A program made the translations under genes and the position numbers. Positions 60,732 to 64,000 of a stretch of 64,000 bases of DNA are shown one piece after another. The stretch is from Variovorax ginsengisoli (GTDB lineage Bacteria; Pseudomonadota; Gammaproteobacteria; Burkholderiales; Burkholderiaceae_C): the NCBI RefSeq assembly GCF_030811835.1, contig NZ_JAUSRO010000012.1:62001-126000 (forward strand), in the 5' to 3' direction. Position 1 is the stretch's first letter. Each line of letters starts with the position of its first letter. The notes under the pieces were generated by a model. The model was not told where the DNA came from, made no database searches, and worked only from the letters and a program-made list of their open reading frames with translations.

Positions 60732-62771
60732 TTACTTGTTGAACCAGACGAAGTACGTCATGAGAACGAAGATGCCCAGCAGCATCGCGAACGCGTAGTG
60801 ATAGATGAAGCCGGTCTGCAGCCAGCGCACTGCCCCGGCAAGGCGGGCCACCAGCTTCCAGGAACCATTGACGATCGCGCCGTCGATGACCGCCTGGTCG
60901 CCCCCCTTCCAGAACGCCGTGCCCAGTGCGCGAGCGCCACGGGCCAGGATGTTCTCGTTGATCCAGTCGAGGTAGTACTTGTTTTCGAGCAGCGTGTACA
61001 CCGGCGCAAAGGCGCGCTTGATCGCCGCCGGCAACGCCGGGTTGATCATGTACATGTAGTAGGACAGCACCACCCCTGCCAACGCCAGCCAGAACGGTGG
61101 CGTGCTCAGACCGTGCAAGGCCATCGCCACCGGGCCGTGGAATGTCTCGGCCAACTCCTTCATTGCATGGTGCTTGTCGCCATTGATGAAGATCGCGTCC
61201 TTGAAGAACCCACCATAGAGCATCGGATCGATGGTGATGAAACCGATGACCACCGAAGGAATCGCGAGCAGCACCAGCGGCAGCCAGACCACCAGCGGTG
61301 ACTCGTGAGGCTTGTGCGCGTCGTGCCCGTGACCATGATCGTCATGGCCGTGCCCGTGCCCGTCGTCGTGGTGCGCATCCGGGTTCTGGTCGTAGCGTTC
61401 CTTGCCGTGAAAGACGAGGAAGTACAGGCGGAACGAATAAAACGCGGTCACGAACACGCCAGCGAGCACAGCGAAGTACGCAAAGTTGGCGCCCCAGAGG
61501 TGACTTTCGTGCACCGCTTCGATGATGCTGTCCTTCGAGTAAAACCCGGAGAACAGCGGCGTGCCGATCAGCGCCAGCGAACCGATCACGAAGGTGATCC
61601 AGGTGATCGGCATGTACTTGCGCACGCCGCCCATCCACCGGATGTCCTGATTGTGGTGCATGCCGATGATGACCGAGCCAGCACCGAGGAACAGCAACGC
61701 CTTGAAGAACGCGTGCGTCATCAGGTGGAACACCGCCACGGAATAGGCCGACGCACCGAGCGCCACAGTCATGTAGCCCAGCTGCGAGAGCGTGGAGTAG
61801 GCAATGACGCGTTTGATGTCGTTCTGGATGATGCCCAGGAAGCCCATGAACAGTGCCGTGATGGCGCCGATCACGAGAATGAAGCTCAATGCGGTATCGC
61901 TCAACTCGAACAGCGGCGACATGCGCGCCACCATGAAGATGCCCGCCGTCACCATGGTCGCCGCGTGGATCAGTGCCGAGATGGGTGTCGGACCTTCCAT
62001 CGAATCCGGCAGCCAGACGTGCAGCGGGAACTGCGCGCTCTTGCCCATGGCGCCGATGAACAGGCAGATACAGATCACCGTGACCAGCATCCACTCGGTG
62101 CCGGGGAAGGTGATGGCCGCCAGCGTGCCGGCCTTGGCAAAGGCTTCACCGTAATTCAGCGTACCGGCATAGGCTGCGATGAGGCCAATGCCGAGAATGA
62201 AGCCGAAGTCACCCACGCGGTTGACCAAAAAGGCTTTCATGTTCGCGAACACCGCCGTCGGCTTGTTGAACCAGAAGCCGATCAACAGGTACGACACCAG
62301 ACCCACTGCCTCCCAGCCGAAAAACAGCTGGAGCATGTTGTTGCTCATCACGAGCATCAACATCGAGAAGGTGAACAGCGAGATGTACGCGAAGAAGCGG
62401 TTGTAGCCCTCGTCTTCTTCCATATAGCCGATGGTGTAGATGTGCACCATCAGCGACACGAAGGTCACCACGCACATCATCATGGCGGTCAGGCCGTCGA
62501 CCAGGAAGCCGACCTCCATCTTCAGGCCACCCACGATCATCCATTCGTAGAGCGTCGCATTGAAACGCGCACCGTCGACGATCACGCTGCGCAGCGTGAA
62601 AGCGGAAATGATGAAGGCGACCAGCACGCCCAGGATGGTCAGCGAATGCGTGACCTTGCGACCGATGCGGTTGCCGGCAAACTGTGTGCCGAAGACGCCT
62701 GCCAGGGCGGCGCCGACCAGAGGGGCCAGCGGAACCGCCAGCAGGGTGGATGCAGAAAGCGTTGCGCTCAT
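60732..62771 (-). CDS. nuoL: NADH-quinone oxidoreductase subunit L, with a His-rich loop
   Basis: The largest antiporter-like subunit of complex I, 679 residues. Visible features include FLVDGLTAMMMCVVTFVSLMVHIYTIGYM, FFGWEAVGLVSYLLIGFW (conserved Glu), AMGKSAQFPLHVWLPDSMEGPTPISALIHAATMVTAG and NDIKRVIAYSTLSQLGYM. The C-terminal lateral helix region and an extra membrane segment close the protein. Residues of about 464-488 form a loop of alternating His, Asp and Gly, with some 12 histidines, before the segment SPLVVWLPLVLLAIPSVV. Such a loop is not in E. coli NuoL and may bind metal. Confidence 0.95.
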   Translation of the reverse strand: MSATLSASTLLAVPLAPLVGAALAGVFGTQFAGNRIGRKVTHSLTILGVLVAFIISAFTLRSVIVDGARFNATLYEWMIVGGLKMEVGFLVDGLTAMMMCVVTFVSLMVHIYTIGYMEEDEGYNRFFAYISLFTFSMLMLVMSNNMLQLFFGWEAVGLVSYLLIGFWFNKPTAVFANMKAFLVNRVGDFGFILGIGLIAAYAGTLNYGEAFAKAGTLAAITFPGTEWMLVTVICICLFIGAMGKSAQFPLHVWLPDSMEGPTPISALIHAATMVTAGIFMVARMSPLFELSDTALSFILVIGAITALFMGFLGIIQNDIKRVIAYSTLSQLGYMTVALGASAYSVAVFHLMTHAFFKALLFLGAGSVIIGMHHNQDIRWMGGVRKYMPITWITFVIGSLALIGTPLFSGFYSKDSIIEAVHESHLWGANFAYFAVLAGVFVTAFYSFRLYFLVFHGKERYDQNPDAHHDDGHGHGHDDHGHGHDAHKPHESPLVVWLPLVLLAIPSVVIGFITIDPMLYGGFFKDAIFINGDKHHAMKELAETFHGPVAMALHGLSTPPFWLALAGVVLSYYMYMINPALPAAIKRAFAPVYTLLENKYYLDWINENILARGARALGTAFWKGGDQAVIDGAIVNGSWKLVARLAGAVRWLQTGFIYHYAFAMLLGIFVLMTYFVWFNK

Positions 62772-62783
62772 GGTGGACTCTGT

Positions 62784-63092
62784 TTATCCCTTGAGCGAAT
62801 TCAGCTCGTCGACGTTGATGCTCGACTTGTTGCGGAACAGCAGCACGAGCAGCGCAAGACCGATGGCGGACTCGGCCGCGGCCACGGTCAGGATGAAGAA
62901 CACGAAGATCTGCCCGTGCATGTCACCCAGGTAATGGGAGAACGCAACAAAGTTCATGTTGACCGCCAGCAGCATCAGTTCGATGCACATCAGCAGCACG
63001 ATGAGGTTCTTGCGGTTCAGGAAGATGCCGATCACCGACATCGCGAACAGCATGGCGCCGAGCGAAAGAAAATGTGGAAGGGTCAGTGTCAT
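62784..63092 (-). CDS. nuoK: NADH-quinone oxidoreductase subunit K
   Basis: Small membrane subunit of complex I with three helices, 102 residues. Both conserved membrane glutamates are present, in [17 protein letters not shown] and in [18 protein letters not shown]. Its start overlaps the nuoJ stop by four bases, the usual coupling of these two genes. The longer open frame upstream is not coding. Confidence 0.96.
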   Translation of the reverse strand: MTLTLPHFLSLGAMLFAMSVIGIFLNRKNLIVLLMCIELMLLAVNMNFVAFSHYLGDMHGQIFVFFILTVAAAESAIGLALLVLLFRNKSSINVDELNSLKG

Positions 63093-63754
63093 GCCTTCTT
63101 CTCCCCAGGGGCGACAGGTGCGGCTTCGGAAGCGGCGGGCGGTGCAGGCGGCGGAGCGGGTTGGGTCGCGTCGACCTTGACCAGCTTCATGCGGTCGCCG
63201 GCCTTCACGTGGATCTGGTCGCTCACCGCCACGAACTTGGTGTCCTTGCGCGCACGCAGCGTCAGGGCAATGGCGGCAATCATGGCCACCACCAGGATCA
63301 CGGCAGCGATCTGAACGGGATACAGGTATTCGGTGTAGAGCAGGATGCCCAGCGCCTTGGTGTTGGACACCTGAGCGACGGCCGCTGACATGCTCGCCAC
63401 GGGCATCTCTCGGAAGCCACCCATCAGCACATACGCCATCTCCAGCGCAATGACCACACCAACCAGAGCCGCCAGGGGAAAGTGTTTCCAGAACCCCTGT
63501 CGCAGGCTGTCCATGTTCAGGTCCAGCATCATCACGACAAAGAGAAACAGCACCATCACGGCACCGAGGTACACCAGCACCAGCACGATGGCCAGGAACT
63601 CGGCCTGCAGCAGCAGCCAGACGGCCGAAGCCTGCGAGAACGCAAGCATGAGATACAGAACCGCATGCACAGGATTGCGCGCGGTGATCACCCGGAAGGC
63701 TGCGAACAGCAGCACCAACGAGAACAGATAGAAGAAGCCGGTCTTGACGTCCAT
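63089..63754 (-). CDS. nuoJ: NADH-quinone oxidoreductase subunit J
   Basis: Membrane subunit of complex I, 221 residues with about five helices: [57 protein letters not shown] is the family hallmark. The C-terminal tail of about 35 residues is Pro/Ala-rich and longer than in E. coli (184 residues in total). It starts 26 bases after nuoI. Confidence 0.95.
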   Translation of the reverse strand: MDVKTGFFYLFSLVLLFAAFRVITARNPVHAVLYLMLAFSQASAVWLLLQAEFLAIVLVLVYLGAVMVLFLFVVMMLDLNMDSLRQGFWKHFPLAALVGVVIALEMAYVLMGGFREMPVASMSAAVAQVSNTKALGILLYTEYLYPVQIAAVILVVAMIAAIALTLRARKDTKFVAVSDQIHVKAGDRMKLVKVDATQPAPPPAPPAASEAAPVAPGEKKA

Positions 63755-63780
63755 GGATTTTTCTTTGCGGGCGTCTGCCG

Positions 63781-64000
63781 TTAACGGTATTTCGCGTCCG
63801 CTGCCTTGGCGGCGGCGATCTCGGGCTCGTAGCGGTCGCCCACGGCCAGGAGCATTTCCTTGGTGAAATACAGGTCGCCCCGCTTTTCACCGTGGTATTC
63901 GAGGATGTGCGTTTCCACGATGGAATCGACCGGGCAGCTTTCTTCGCAGAAACCGCAGAAGATGCACTTGGTCAGGTCGATGTCGTAGCGCGAGGTGCGG
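63781..64000 (-). CDS. nuoI: NADH-quinone oxidoreductase subunit I, C-terminal part
   Basis: The gene runs in from beyond the right edge, so its N terminus and first iron-sulfur cluster set are missing. The visible 72 codons include the second 4Fe-4S motif, [12 protein letters not shown], then [39 protein letters not shown], which is standard for the electron-transferring NuoI subunit. Confidence 0.95.
   Translation of the reverse strand, partial: RTSRYDIDLTKCIFCGFCEESCPVDSIVETHILEYHGEKRGDLYFTKEMLLAVGDRYEPEIAAAKAADAKYR

Noticed and set aside
61305..63314. Plus-strand open frame of about 670 codons opposite nuoL, nuoK and nuoJ
   Set aside because: Antisense of strongly conserved complex I genes; the composition is that of a shadow frame.
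1..64000. tRNA, rRNA, CRISPR arrays, insertion sequences and prophage genes
   Set aside because: No cloverleaf-like runs, conserved rRNA stretches, regularly spaced repeats, transposase or phage structural motifs were seen on either strand.

Overview
The window reads as chromosomal DNA of a high-GC betaproteobacterium, most likely a Comamonadaceae member close to Variovorax or Acidovorax. The support is uniformly high GC, a Bug-type solute receptor, tandem branched-chain amino acid receptors, an endonuclease-type MutL, and a nuo operon that ends in DUF2818, NUDIX and DUF1178 genes, an arrangement I know from Burkholderiales. I see no rRNA, tRNA, insertion sequence, prophage, CRISPR array or origin. 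Coding density is very high and no gene-free stretch exceeds 300 bases.

Left part (1-20,100): the tail of an HD-domain protein, glycerol kinase, an orphan FecR-like membrane regulator, then cysE and trmJ facing left and suhB facing right. suhB is translationally coupled to a FUSC-family transporter and an MscS-type channel. A Bug receptor and a sulfatase follow. A PadR regulator with a siderophore-interacting ferric reductase forms a unit like E. coli yqjI/yqjH. Next come poorly known genes (lipoprotein, DJ-1 family, HTH-like protein, putative 2OG-Fe(II) oxygenase), then queG facing away from and overlapping tsaE-amiC, then a glycine-zipper lipoprotein.

Middle part (20,100-43,400): a DedA protein; a five-gene peptide-type ABC importer behind a VOC-family gene; a divergent dienelactone hydrolase fused to an NTF2-like domain, with a 9-bp inverted repeat in the gap; a flavin monooxygenase/SDR pair divergent from an AraC regulator; mutL, a lipoprotein hydrolase and miaA. 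An export ABC system (LolD-like ATPase, FtsX-type permease, AttH/CrtC-like secreted protein) is interleaved with two PLP enzymes. An Lrp-type regulator and a GST follow.

Right part (43,400-64,000): a livGF-KK-HM operon with two paralogous receptors and an arginine in the LivF Walker A motif; a marR-nodT-emrA-emrB efflux operon with a MarR box and a divergent ABC exporter; and the distal complex I operon, nuoI (partial) to nuoN, running left into DUF2818, NUDIX and DUF1178 genes.

Most genes are recognisable housekeeping, transport or catabolic families. The items most worth checking are the interleaved AttH-like export cluster, the operator-like repeats in divergent gaps, the LivF Walker A substitution, the Cys-free PadR leader and the uncharacterised oxygenase-like gene. 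I did not find a clearly new multi-gene system.
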